DNA of 48,120 bases, from assembly GCA_902774845.1 (NCBI GenBank), contig CACYJU010000016.1, forward strand, positions 1 to 48,120. The letters run 5' to 3'. This document shows, piece after piece, positions 1 to 7,600 of this stretch (positions within the stretch are counted from its first letter, which is position 1; the number at the start of each line of letters is the position of its first letter). The notes below the pieces were generated by a model. That model had not been told where the DNA came from. It did no database searches and worked only from the letters and a program-made list of their open reading frames with translations. The DNA comes from an uncultured Bacteroidota bacterium (GTDB taxonomy: Bacteria; Bacteroidota; Bacteroidia; Bacteroidales; P3). Both the position numbers and the translations under genes were made by a program.

Positions 1-612
1 TCTCGCGACGGCAACAACATAGTCGTCCAAGACTTCCACATCGTCAAAATGTTCCACACTACCATAAGACACAGTACATACAGAATTGTTTTTTATGTGG
101 ACTATAGCACTTTTATTAAAGTTTTGTACTTTGTGGAGGTAATTCCCAATTAAGAGCACATTTGTGTCCGCCCCATCACAAAAGACACGAATACGTTGCA
201 CGCTTGTGATGTAATCAACATCTGCATTATACAGTTTATAGATGCGGATATAATATGGTGGGTTCACTCCGCTTCCTCTTTTGCAAACCCCATAAAAACC
301 ATGTGATAAAGAATCCTCCCCACAAAAGTAAATGGTATTACCGACAACGCTGATGTCGTTTACGTTGTAGTTGGTTATAGGTAGCGTTTTAAATGAATAT
401 ATGTTATTCATATATGTAAAACTAAACATTATTTTCCCGCTATACGGCCCAGTCTTCATGTAATGGACAGGATAAGACCCTGTTGGATTTCGGCTTATCG
501 TTGAGAGGCATACGTCAGAGCCAGTTGAAACATACGTCTGTCCGAAAATTGGCATAAAACTAATAATAAATATGAATAAGAACCAAAGAGATTTGTAAAA
601 TATAACTTTCAT
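1..612 (-). CDS. Secreted protein of unknown function (cut off by the window edge)
   Basis: Reading leftward from the ATG at 612 the frame stays open for 204 codons to the first base, so the C-terminal part lies outside the window. Residues 1-25 form a clear signal peptide: a Lys at position 3, a long Phe/Ile/Leu-rich core and a likely cleavage after the FGQ at 23-25. The mature part is rich in Tyr, Asn, Val and Ile with alternating short strands (for example NDISVVGNTIYFCGED), which suggests a beta-rich, possibly propeller-like extracellular domain. I recognise no family. It is the first of a row of minus-strand secreted or lipid-anchored proteins, and many Bacteroidota proteins of this kind end in a T9SS sorting domain, which would be in the missing part. 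No canonical promoter is visible upstream. Confidence 0.75.
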   Translation of the reverse strand, partial: MKVIFYKSLWFLFIFIISFMPIFGQTYVSTGSDVCLSTISRNPTGSYPVHYMKTGPYSGKIMFSFTYMNNIYSFKTLPITNYNVNDISVVGNTIYFCGEDSLSHGFYGVCKRGSGVNPPYYIRIYKLYNADVDYITSVQRIRVFCDGADTNVLLIGNYLHKVQNFNKSAIVHIKNNSVCTVSYGSVEHFDDVEVLDDYVVAVAR

Positions 613-660
613 GTTCAGGTATTTATAAAACGTTTTTTGATTTATTTTATTCTACACCCT

Positions 661-723
661 GCAACATTCCATGAAAAATCACGTACAATAATGCAAGGTA
701 TTTTGTTCTTTCAAGTGCCTCGG
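661..723. repeat. 63-bp direct repeat, copy A
   Basis: These 63 bases are identical to 6872-6934. Similarity continues more weakly for about 25 bases (shared GGCAGGGAAATGCGC) and then stops. Copy A has only the left arm of the hairpin that follows copy B. Just outside lies an imperfect version of the inverted ends ACCTTGCA / TGCAAGGT seen around copy B. Confidence 0.9.
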
Positions 724-781
724 GTGATATTGGCAGGGAAATGCGCATTTTGGCCCGACGCAGCGGCACTTTTTTTTCACC

Positions 782-826
782 ATAAGTAAGTTTTTCCTTC
801 GCACCGACCTGCCCAACTGAATTAGA
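782..826 (-). pseudogene. Remnant of a lipoprotein gene like the one at 7177-7593
   Basis: These 45 bases match 7300-7344 at 42 of 45 positions. On the minus strand they still read SNSVGQVGAKEKLTY, against SNSVRQVGAKEKLTY in the intact lipoprotein. Nothing else of that gene remains: the fragment is joined to copy A of the 63-bp repeat through a short stretch (CAGCGGCACTTTTTT) also found near copy B. This is best read as a duplicated segment that lost most of its interior by deletion. Confidence 0.75.
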
Positions 827-857
827 AAAGATTGTGTCAATACGATGGATGTATGGA

Positions 858-1433
858 TTACTTGAGCTTGAACAAAGCTTTTAGACCTGCGCTGGCTGTC
901 AGCGGACTTTCTCCCGCCAGCCTACCAGAAAACACGTATCCCATTTTGCCGTATACTCCCAGCGAGACCATGTCTGTGACACCATACATCACGTCAATCC
1001 TGCCCGCCACCTCCGGGTTGAGAAAACCAACATACAGAAGCTTGTTGTCGTAAAACGTCTGGTCTATATTGAATCCCACGCCCGTCAACAGCGACAATCC
1101 GAGGGTCAGCCGCTCTGTCGGCAGGATCTTTCCGCGCACTCCAGCATACAGTCCCACCGAATGCCCCATCGGAGCTGTGTAGAATATCGAACGTCTGTAG
1201 TCATTGCTGTACAGCGTGCCGACAGCCACGTCAAACAGCACGTCCAGATGTTTGCCTATGCCCAGGTTGTACTGCACATCCATCTTCACCCCGTCTTTCG
1301 ACATCTTGCGCAAGTAGCCCAGCGAGTTGTCCACGCTGTGCGAGAGTTCTACCTTCTGAGCCATCATCTGACCGCTTCCCATCATGGTCAGTACGGCACA
1401 TAGTGCCATTGTCTTGAGAACATTCTTTCTCAT
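858..1433 (-). CDS. Small outer-membrane beta-barrel protein
   Basis: A 191-residue protein if started at the ATG at 1433; the ATG nine codons upstream (1460) would put charged residues before the signal peptide. Residues 1-26 are a signal peptide (MRKN start, hydrophobic core, cleavage after MMAQ). The mature chain alternates hydrophobic and polar residues in short strands with Gly/Asn/Asp turns, such as VGLYAGVRGKILP and RLTLGLSLLTGVGF, typical of an 8-stranded barrel of the OmpA/OprF-like porin group. It ends in a strand (GLKALFKLK) as barrels do, although the last residue is Lys and not Phe. No catalytic motif is visible. It is probably a structural or unknown-role outer-membrane protein. 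The spacing to neighbours suggests its own transcript. Confidence 0.7.
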   Translation of the reverse strand: MRKNVLKTMALCAVLTMMGSGQMMAQKVELSHSVDNSLGYLRKMSKDGVKMDVQYNLGIGKHLDVLFDVAVGTLYSNDYRRSIFYTAPMGHSVGLYAGVRGKILPTERLTLGLSLLTGVGFNIDQTFYDNKLLYVGFLNPEVAGRIDVMYGVTDMVSLGVYGKMGYVFSGRLAGESPLTASAGLKALFKLK

Positions 1434-1537
1434 AATTGAGTCTTTTTTTATTGTTAACATTAATTACCTTACAATCTACAGCGTCTGTTTTCTTGACATT
1501 GTCAATATTACATTTTCAGGGGTGACTTTTCTGTCTA

Positions 1538-2470
1538 TTAATGGTAGTAAGGTATATGGTACGTATGTTGTATGGGATTATACGGCTGGTCTTCACACGA
1601 GAAATAAACAGTATAACTATAATCATGAATATTGAACCGAGTAGTGCTATAGTATGAGCGAATTTTATAGAATAGAGACGTGCCACCATTCGATGTAGCC
1701 GCCATGTAAACCAATTGGTTTGTACTTTTAATCCTATAGTAACTGCCCGACTGTACTTGTAGAAATAATTCAGGAGCACCATTTAAATACACTACGGTTC
1801 TGCTTATCTTCGAATATATAGAACTGTATATGCCTGCGTTGGAGGCCGATAGCTTCATGGTTATTTTTGTGTTTGGATAATATGTTAGATCTTCCTCACA
1901 AGTAAGTTCATCCTCTTTTGTGAGTTTGGAGGATTGTCCCTGCAGGGAGTTCTCAAGTTCTTCTTTAGATATTTTACCGTTAATGTAGTCCAAGAAGTTG
2001 TCCTCTGTTGACATATAAAACGGGCTGACATTCCCCGACAGATCTTCCACATACAAGTTATGCTCAATAAGGTTTATTGTCAACAGATATTCTCCGATTT
2101 GTATCTTACCTTCCGGATTCAACAATGCGGCCAATACCTCATCAAAAACCCTTAAAGAATCTCGTTGTTCTTCAGTAAGTGTATTACGCATAGACTGATA
2201 AGACAACGCATCTTCAAAATCGGCTATATCGCTATATCTCTCATCCAACAACACAATATTTTCGACTGCACTGCAATAATCCTCAGCGTTTTGAAAATAT
2301 AGCCACGGATAATTATGACCTTTAGATTGACCTTTAGCATCCGAGAGGCCGACTTTGAAATTGATAGCATGACGCATTGTGGTGATTGTGTTGTCACTTT
2401 CTTTACTGCAAGAAGTAATAAAACAAATCATCGTTAACATTAACGTGACAAAATAAATTCTATGTTTCAT
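1538..2470 (-). CDS. Lipoprotein of unknown function
   Basis: A 310-residue protein with a lipoprotein signal: hydrophobic residues 5-18 and a lipobox ITSC with the Cys at about 21, followed by SKESDN. The N-terminal half is helical and acidic (residues about 70-180, with EEQRDSLRVFDEVLAALL); the C-terminal part is rich in Ser, Tyr and Thr and looks beta-rich. It vaguely resembles DUF4848-type Bacteroides lipoproteins, but I cannot confirm that. The gene is followed by the barrel gene at 858-1433 about 100 bases on, and preceded by a REP-like hairpin at 2575-2645. It is AT-richer than the housekeeping genes to the right, as are its neighbours. Confidence 0.65.
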   Translation of the reverse strand: MKHRIYFVTLMLTMICFITSCSKESDNTITTMRHAINFKVGLSDAKGQSKGHNYPWLYFQNAEDYCSAVENIVLLDERYSDIADFEDALSYQSMRNTLTEEQRDSLRVFDEVLAALLNPEGKIQIGEYLLTINLIEHNLYVEDLSGNVSPFYMSTEDNFLDYINGKISKEELENSLQGQSSKLTKEDELTCEEDLTYYPNTKITMKLSASNAGIYSSIYSKISRTVVYLNGAPELFLQVQSGSYYRIKSTNQLVYMAATSNGGTSLFYKIRSYYSTTRFNIHDYSYTVYFSCEDQPYNPIQHTYHIPYYH

Positions 2471-2574
2471 ATCTATTTGATATTTATTTTTTTATTAAAC
2501 AATAATTGTACTATGGCCTACATTACAAAGCACGATATGGCGTTACTTATGTAAGCATTGTTTTCAGTGCTTGA

Positions 2575-2645
2575 GGTGCTATCGGCAGGGAATTGCTCGT
2601 TTGGGGATATTTAGGTTTTTCATAAAGCATCCCCTGCCGCTCACC
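2575..2645. repeat. REP-like intergenic hairpin, copy 1
   Basis: An imperfect palindrome with outer arms GGTG (2575-2578) and CACC (2642-2645), and inner arms GGCAGGG (2584-2590) and CCCTGCC (2632-2638). A second element with the same arm sequences lies at 6933-7004, also downstream of a minus-strand gene, and a half element at about 724-750. It sits between the protease gene and the next lipoprotein gene and may slow or end transcription, but it has no obvious T tract. Confidence 0.65.
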
Positions 2646-2694
2646 CTTCTTTCTGTTATTTATCCACCCACTTTTACAACCAAACACCTGTTGG

Positions 2695-4455
2695 TTACTG
2701 TTTTATCATTTTATGTGTATATGATACACCTTCGATTGTGACTTTGACAACATATATACCATTTGGCAAACGCGAAACATTGTGTTTCTCAGAGTTGAAT
2801 CCTTTGCGCATCTCTCCCTGACTCAGGGTCTGTCTCACCACACCGCTCATGTCATAGACGGAGACATCTACATGACTGTCTTCTTCCAAATTATACTCAA
2901 CCGTAAGCAATCCATCTGTTGGATTAGGATAAACTTTTAATTTAATCCCATGGTCTAAGGCCACTGATTTGTATCCAGCACTTGGAGTTTCCGTTTCATC
3001 CCAATCGCCTTTCGTATTGTGTGTTGACTTGCTCCGTTGTTCATTCTCACATATTGCGCAGGGATCAATGCTTACGGTGAAGTCCGAGCCATGCTCTGCA
3101 TGGAAACCTGGAACAAGCGTAACACTACGATGCGCTTCGTATGATGCAGTCACACCTGATGGTATTGTACGCCATGATGAACTATATTGTTCAGGCACGC
3201 TTATCAGATGCGCGATGTTCGATGGAACATTGTAGTAAGGAGGTGGGAAATCATGTTGACCCAGGTCATAATAAGAATGATAAAGGTGATATAGTGAAAA
3301 AGAATCGTCACAATAATCGTACAAGTAATTAGCTGGATAAACATTAAAAATACCTGCCTGTGATTGGTAAGGGTTTAATCCATTCGGCCCAGAAGGATCT
3401 AAATAATCTAGCGTTAGCCAATTATTGTCATAATCCCCATTCCACCCCCAATTAAAAGAAAAACGATTATCTGACAAATAACCATCACATACAAAAATAT
3501 GCCCTCCTAGTGTATTGAATCCTATGTATAACACTGGCCATCCATTGTCAAGATTGGTTTTCAAGAAAGATATCCACTCATTATTATTTTGGTAGTTCGC
3601 TCTTGTCCTAAAAACAATATCACCACTGTATCCAAAATCACTTAACAATACATCGTCAACCACACCTGCTTGGACTCCTGACTCATCACAAGAGTTATCC
3701 ATACAATAATTCATATCTACAGCCTCTCCACACCGTAATAAAAGATATGAAATCATATTTCTCTCGTTTACATAGTTGGATGATGATGTATACAAGGCAT
3801 CTGGTATGTAACACCAATCAAAATCTAAATCAAGTGAATAAAAATATGGATAGTTCCAATACTTCATAATTTGACCCATGGCAACAGCGGCGCACCCCGC
3901 TGGGCAATGACTACCAGTAGAGCAAACCCCTTGTGGCATATAATAATTATACGCCATCGGGTCGTTACCATCATTTGACACTGTCTGTCCCCAATGTGTT
4001 GTCAGCAATTTGTGCACAATAGTATCCAAAACCGGCCTATCCCCTCTTGTTAATTCAGACCACTCCGGGTTAGTGATAAAGGATTCTCCATTTGCATCAA
4101 ACATATAGTCAATTTGATCACAATAACTATCAATCAGGAATTTTAACCCCTCGGGAATATGGTCCATGCTATGCAATATGGGTGTACCATAGTTCTCGCA
4201 CACCCCTAATATTGGTTTACTTTTCTTGTTTCCTGAGACAAAAACCGAAAAGTTTTCATCTGTAGTCACCTCATACAAAAGAGTGTCTCCATTGACATTT
4301 GTCTTGACACAAACTGATTCTATTCCATTGTTTCTATTTGTGTTCAAAACCGACAATGCCGCCATTATCGCCTCTTGCCTTTGTGTTTGCTGAGCGTAAC
4401 AATTATAGGTTAAAATAACCCCTAATATTAACAATAAAGTCTTTTTCATTTTCAT
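2695..4455 (-). CDS. Streptopain-like C10 cysteine protease with T9SS sorting domain
   Basis: 586 residues. Signal peptide 1-21 (cleavage after CYA). Residues about 22-130 match the inhibitory propeptide (Spi-like) region of C10 peptidases. The catalytic core follows: Cys188 in PAGCAAVAMGQIMKYW, His319 in GGHIFVCDGY, and Asn335/Trp336 in FSFNWGWNGD, all in streptopain (SpeB) order. About residues 430-470 hold the VTLVPGFHAEHGSDF linker seen in many Bacteroidota secreted proteins. Residues about 505-586 are a type A T9SS C-terminal domain (KVYPNPTDG, then DVSVYDMSG and LPNGIYVVKV). The enzyme should be exported by Sec, carried across the outer membrane by T9SS and anchored or released at the surface. 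All catalytic residues are present, so it is probably active. It is the last gene of a tight operon with two lipoproteins and a fibre-like protein. ATG codons at residues 1 and 3 are both possible. Confidence 0.9.
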   Translation of the reverse strand: MKMKKTLLLILGVILTYNCYAQQTQRQEAIMAALSVLNTNRNNGIESVCVKTNVNGDTLLYEVTTDENFSVFVSGNKKSKPILGVCENYGTPILHSMDHIPEGLKFLIDSYCDQIDYMFDANGESFITNPEWSELTRGDRPVLDTIVHKLLTTHWGQTVSNDGNDPMAYNYYMPQGVCSTGSHCPAGCAAVAMGQIMKYWNYPYFYSLDLDFDWCYIPDALYTSSSNYVNERNMISYLLLRCGEAVDMNYCMDNSCDESGVQAGVVDDVLLSDFGYSGDIVFRTRANYQNNNEWISFLKTNLDNGWPVLYIGFNTLGGHIFVCDGYLSDNRFSFNWGWNGDYDNNWLTLDYLDPSGPNGLNPYQSQAGIFNVYPANYLYDYCDDSFSLYHLYHSYYDLGQHDFPPPYYNVPSNIAHLISVPEQYSSSWRTIPSGVTASYEAHRSVTLVPGFHAEHGSDFTVSIDPCAICENEQRSKSTHNTKGDWDETETPSAGYKSVALDHGIKLKVYPNPTDGLLTVEYNLEEDSHVDVSVYDMSGVVRQTLSQGEMRKGFNSEKHNVSRLPNGIYVVKVTIEGVSYTHKMIKQ

Positions 4456-4460
4456 TAATT

Positions 4461-5099
4461 TTACGGAATTTCAAGATTTACAACATTTAATCCAACGGAA
4501 CAATCTGGAAGGGCATAGCAATTCCACCACCGATGAGCGTATGTCTGTTTCACTTTGAGTGTCCCGCTCATCAGAAGAGCTTTGTCTGGATTTGACAAGA
4601 CTCGTTCAATATTACTGCCTCTTATAAATGCATGAATAGTGTCCGTTAATGGTGTATTATTGTCAGCGACAACCGTATTCTCACTCACTACCACTATTGC
4701 TGTGTCGTTTAAATAGTAGTAGTCGTTATTGGGGTCGACGGCATTACCGTAACGCTCATATCTTAGCTGCCTAGGAGACAACGCTATCAGAAGGATAGAG
4801 TCACCAAATACTGAATCATAATACGGCTTATCGCTGTATTTGCCGACAAAACGGAATCCCCAAACCTTTATGCTCATGCCATCAAACCTATGCAACGACG
4901 CCGAATCACGATTGTTCAGGTAATACCCACGTATATCTTTTGTGCTGTTGTATATACCAGGTACGATATTGCCTTGAATCAGCCATGTATTTCTTGCCGC
5001 ATCGGAACAATCGCCCACAATCATTCTTGACGATTCATCCTTAACACAGCCAGTTAATACGGACACCAATATGATCAATATTATCTTGTTTTTCATCAT
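4461..5099 (-). CDS. Lipoprotein B of a duplicated pair next to the C10 protease
   Basis: 212 residues from the ATG at 5099. This start overlaps the stop of the upstream gene as ATGA, gives a clean lipoprotein signal (MMKNKIILIILVSVLTGC) and is better than the ATG at 5141, which adds a polar leader. Its sequence parallels the upstream lipoprotein along the whole mature part: shared YNST, YYLxNRDS, IKVWGxRFVG, PLTDTIHAF, NPDKxLLM and LPDCSVGLN. So the pair arose by tandem duplication and has since diverged. No family recognised. It ends 5 bases before the protease start, so the products are probably made together. One possible role is binding or inhibiting the protease, by analogy with C10 protease-inhibitor pairs known in Bacteroides fragilis; this is inference. 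Confidence 0.75.
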   Translation of the reverse strand: MMKNKIILIILVSVLTGCVKDESSRMIVGDCSDAARNTWLIQGNIVPGIYNSTKDIRGYYLNNRDSASLHRFDGMSIKVWGFRFVGKYSDKPYYDSVFGDSILLIALSPRQLRYERYGNAVDPNNDYYYLNDTAIVVVSENTVVADNNTPLTDTIHAFIRGSNIERVLSNPDKALLMSGTLKVKQTYAHRWWNCYALPDCSVGLNVVNLEIP

Positions 5100-5818
5100 T
5101 CTGTAATTGTTAGGTTTGTAATATTCAATCCAACGGAGCAATCAGGTAGATGGTTGCAATAGTACCACCAAATACAACGTGTCTGGATGGCATCGATAGT
5201 TCCTTCCATCAACAACTTCTTGTCGGGATTTTCAAGCACCTTCCTTATCATTTCTTCGCCACGGACAAACGCATGTATAGTGTCAGTCAACGGTCTAATA
5301 TTGTCGTCAAAAATCAGATCGCCGCTATACACGACAGTTGAATCGGGGTGCACATAATAGAACCTCGAGTCCGGGTCGCCCTCCTCGCTATAACGTCCAT
5401 ATCTTAACGGCCGTGGTGCCAGCGCTATGATTATGACGGGCTCTCCAGTTACGGAATCGTAATATGGTTCTTCATTGTAACGTCCCACAAACCGGTAGCC
5501 CCATACTTTTATATTCGCCCCATCATATCTGTGCCACGAAACAGAGTCTCTATTGTGAAGGTAATAGCTTCTGACATCTGCGGTGGAATTATAATCCTTT
5601 GTTGATATGTCTCCACTTATCATCCATAGGTTCCTTATCCAATCCGGGCAACTGGTACCCCCTGGGATTGCACCGCCCCTGTCCGTTCTTGTTGAATCAT
5701 AAGGCGATTCGGGGTCGTAATAGGCATAATACCTATTGTCTTTAGTGCACCCCGTCAAAAGGAATAGCACTACTAATAATACGGCAATGGTTCCAGATTT
5801 AATAGTTTTTGTTTTCAT
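5096..5818 (-). CDS. Lipoprotein A of a duplicated pair next to the C10 protease
   Basis: 240 residues with a lipoprotein signal (MKTKTIKSG, then a hydrophobic stretch and LLTGC, Cys at about 24). After a Tyr/Asp-rich linker (NRYYAYYDPESPYDSTR) comes the same roughly 185-residue domain as in the downstream lipoprotein, ending in LPDCSVGLNITNLTI. Conserved Trp residues (LWMISGD, IKVWGYRFVG, WWYYCNHLPDC) and two conserved Cys near the end suggest a compact extracellular or periplasmic fold. The ATG lies 2 bases after the stop of the upstream fibre-like gene, and the stop overlaps the start of lipoprotein B, so translation is probably coupled. Function unknown. Confidence 0.78.
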   Translation of the reverse strand: MKTKTIKSGTIAVLLVVLFLLTGCTKDNRYYAYYDPESPYDSTRTDRGGAIPGGTSCPDWIRNLWMISGDISTKDYNSTADVRSYYLHNRDSVSWHRYDGANIKVWGYRFVGRYNEEPYYDSVTGEPVIIIALAPRPLRYGRYSEEGDPDSRFYYVHPDSTVVYSGDLIFDDNIRPLTDTIHAFVRGEEMIRKVLENPDKKLLMEGTIDAIQTRCIWWYYCNHLPDCSVGLNITNLTITE

Positions 5819-5820
5819 GA

Positions 5821-6834
5821 CTATTTGTTTTTAAGTTCGTCTATCTGTTTCTGCAGCTCTATCACATGCAGTGTCAGTTCTTCAACCTTCTGCATCAGGC
5901 GGGCGTTCATCTCTCCGAGCGACAACCCATCTTCCTCAACCTCTTGCGCCGAGGGCACGCCTGGCAGGTGACCGTTTTCATTTATAAACTTTTCTGTCTC
6001 GTCAAGACTCATCAGCTTATAGCCTTCACCGAACACATAATCCGGCCAACCGCTGAGTGTAACCTTTACCTCTTTGGCTTGTAACTGTCCGTCATTATAG
6101 AGGACAAGGTTGATATTGTTGTTCATATTACTTGATGTCACCTGTTGCGTCGATGTCCCTGTACTGGCTATATTGGAAAAATAAATATTGCCAAGCACAT
6201 CTCCCCAAATAAGAGAGCCTCCATTGTTGGAACCGTTTCCATTTAAATACCATGTCGTACCATTACGGCGTACATTAAAACCAAGATATGAGGTACATGA
6301 GGATGCCGAAGCTGCGGCATACGAACCGATAAACATGGTGGCGTGGTTGCCTCCGTTGACAATACCTATGGTTCCTTCTGGATAAATCGTCATACCCTTG
6401 CCAGAAGCCCCATAGATATTTAGATTGTCATTTTCATATTGGCGCAAGGTTATCTTGTTGTTCTCTTGTATTATTGAGAATCCATCGGTGCCATTTGACC
6501 CTGTGTGTGTGTTCGTCATATTGAGCGTATTTTGGTAAGGAAGGTCAAAATCCCTTCCAATCGGATCAATGCCCGGAAGCGGATCGTATGTATAGGTTGA
6601 ATGTATGTGCAGGTTTGCAACCGGGGTACCTATACCTATGCCTGTTCTGTTTTGGTCGACAAACATACGCAGGCTGTTGTTGGTCTTTATCTTAAAAGGC
6701 ACATTATTTGTGGTGCCTATAAAGTTGCTGCTTGTTGCGCTGTTGCCGCTCATCGACCAGTAGGACTGGGCTTGTGTTGTTACGCAGAATATTACTGCTG
6801 CGATAAAAATTGAGATTTTTGTTAAGATTTTCAT
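5821..6834 (-). CDS. Secreted tail-fibre-like protein with C-terminal coiled coil
   Basis: 337 residues. Signal peptide 1-22 (cleavage after TQA or AQ). Residues about 23-250 are Asn/Ser/Thr/Gly-rich with the GIGTPVANLHIHS motif found in phage tail-fibre-like and S74-related surface proteins of Bacteroidota. The C-terminus has the familiar FINENGHLPGVPSA segment followed by EMNARLMQKVEELTLHVIEL, a heptad coiled coil likely to trimerise. There is no intramolecular chaperone domain of the full S74 type. It opens a four-gene operon with two lipoproteins and a C10 protease. No other phage genes are near, so a prophage origin is not supported; a surface fibre or scaffold is the better guess. Confidence 0.75.
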   Translation of the reverse strand: MKILTKISIFIAAVIFCVTTQAQSYWSMSGNSATSSNFIGTTNNVPFKIKTNNSLRMFVDQNRTGIGIGTPVANLHIHSTYTYDPLPGIDPIGRDFDLPYQNTLNMTNTHTGSNGTDGFSIIQENNKITLRQYENDNLNIYGASGKGMTIYPEGTIGIVNGGNHATMFIGSYAAASASSCTSYLGFNVRRNGTTWYLNGNGSNNGGSLIWGDVLGNIYFSNIASTGTSTQQVTSSNMNNNINLVLYNDGQLQAKEVKVTLSGWPDYVFGEGYKLMSLDETEKFINENGHLPGVPSAQEVEEDGLSLGEMNARLMQKVEELTLHVIELQKQIDELKNK

Positions 6835-6871
6835 GATATTGCTGTTTGTTTAGTTGTTTTTTTTCAACCTT

Positions 6872-6934
6872 GCAACATTCCATGAAAAATCACGTACAAT
6901 AATGCAAGGTATTTTGTTCTTTCAAGTGCCTCGG
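6872..6934. repeat. 63-bp direct repeat, copy B
   Basis: Identical to 661-723. Perfect 8-bp inverted repeats ACCTTGCA (6867-6874) and TGCAAGGT (6903-6910) bracket its left half with a 28-base loop. It runs directly into the hairpin at 6933-7004. It lies upstream of the fibre-protein gene start (6834), so it may sit in that operon's promoter or leader region. Confidence 0.9.
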
Positions 6935-7004
6935 TGCTGTAGGCAGGGAAATGCGCGATGCTTGAACCGTCAAATTCTTGTTCGCGCATCCCCTGCGATG
7001 CACC
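6933..7004. repeat. REP-like intergenic hairpin, copy 2
   Basis: Nested arms: GGTGC (6933-6937) with GCACC (7000-7004), CAGGG (6944-6948) with CCCTG (6991-6995), and a perfect 8-bp pair ATGCGCGA (6951-6958) with TCGCGCAT (6982-6989). The outer arms repeat those at 2575-2645, while the centre differs. The rest of the 342-base gap between 6835 and 7176 holds no supported gene. Confidence 0.7.
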
Positions 7005-7176
7005 TTTTTTCGTTTTACGCCCAGTCACAGCGGCACTTTTTTACTCTGTACAGGGCTTCATCAGATATCTTTCATTCGTTTGGGTTAGAGTTTTATTTTC
7101 GCCTTTCATGTGCAGCGATCCTTTTTTCAAATAAAAACCAGTCGCAGACATGAAAATTAACATTTCTACAATGCGT

Positions 7177-7593
7177 TCAGTCTTTTACCGCAGTACAAGT
7201 GTAGATTTTTGTAATGGGGTCATACTCCATGGAGACTTCGTACCCATCCTTGGCTTTTTGGTCGCACCAATTTTGGGCATCGGACTGGCTAGGGGTTGTA
7301 TAAGTAAGTTTTTCCTTAGCACCGACCTGTCTAACTGAATTAGAGCCAATACGGAATTTTACGGAATGCCCATTTTCCGCCAAACAAACCATCTGCTTCA
7401 AAAAAGACTGCCATGCGGCTTCACTCGTGACCACCATACTCATATCCTTACCGTCTATGGTATAGAATAACAGTTTCTTTTCTGACATCTGGTCTGTTTT
7501 AAACTCGTTGACATTAATCGTCTCCTTCTGACAACTTGGAGTGAGAAGGACCAGTGGCAATGCCACTGCAAGTGTTCTAAATACTTTACTCAT
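7177..7593 (-). CDS. Small lipoprotein of unknown function
   Basis: 138 residues. The N-terminus MSKVFRTLAVALPLVLLTPSC is a lipoprotein signal with Cys21, followed by QKETINVNEF. The rest is a single small domain with mixed charge and no motif I recognise. It is the last gene of the four-gene operon led by the ECF sigma factor, starting 7 bases after the previous stop. A 45-base piece of this same gene survives as a remnant at 782-826. It could be an envelope-stress effector controlled by the sigma factor; this is inference from position only. Confidence 0.65.
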   Translation of the reverse strand: MSKVFRTLAVALPLVLLTPSCQKETINVNEFKTDQMSEKKLLFYTIDGKDMSMVVTSEAAWQSFLKQMVCLAENGHSVKFRIGSNSVRQVGAKEKLTYTTPSQSDAQNWCDQKAKDGYEVSMEYDPITKIYTCTAVKD

Positions 7594-7600
7594 GTTTTTT

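Noticed and set aside
5821..6834. Prophage tail fibre
   Set aside because: There are no other phage genes; the protein has a signal peptide and sits in an operon with lipoproteins and a protease.
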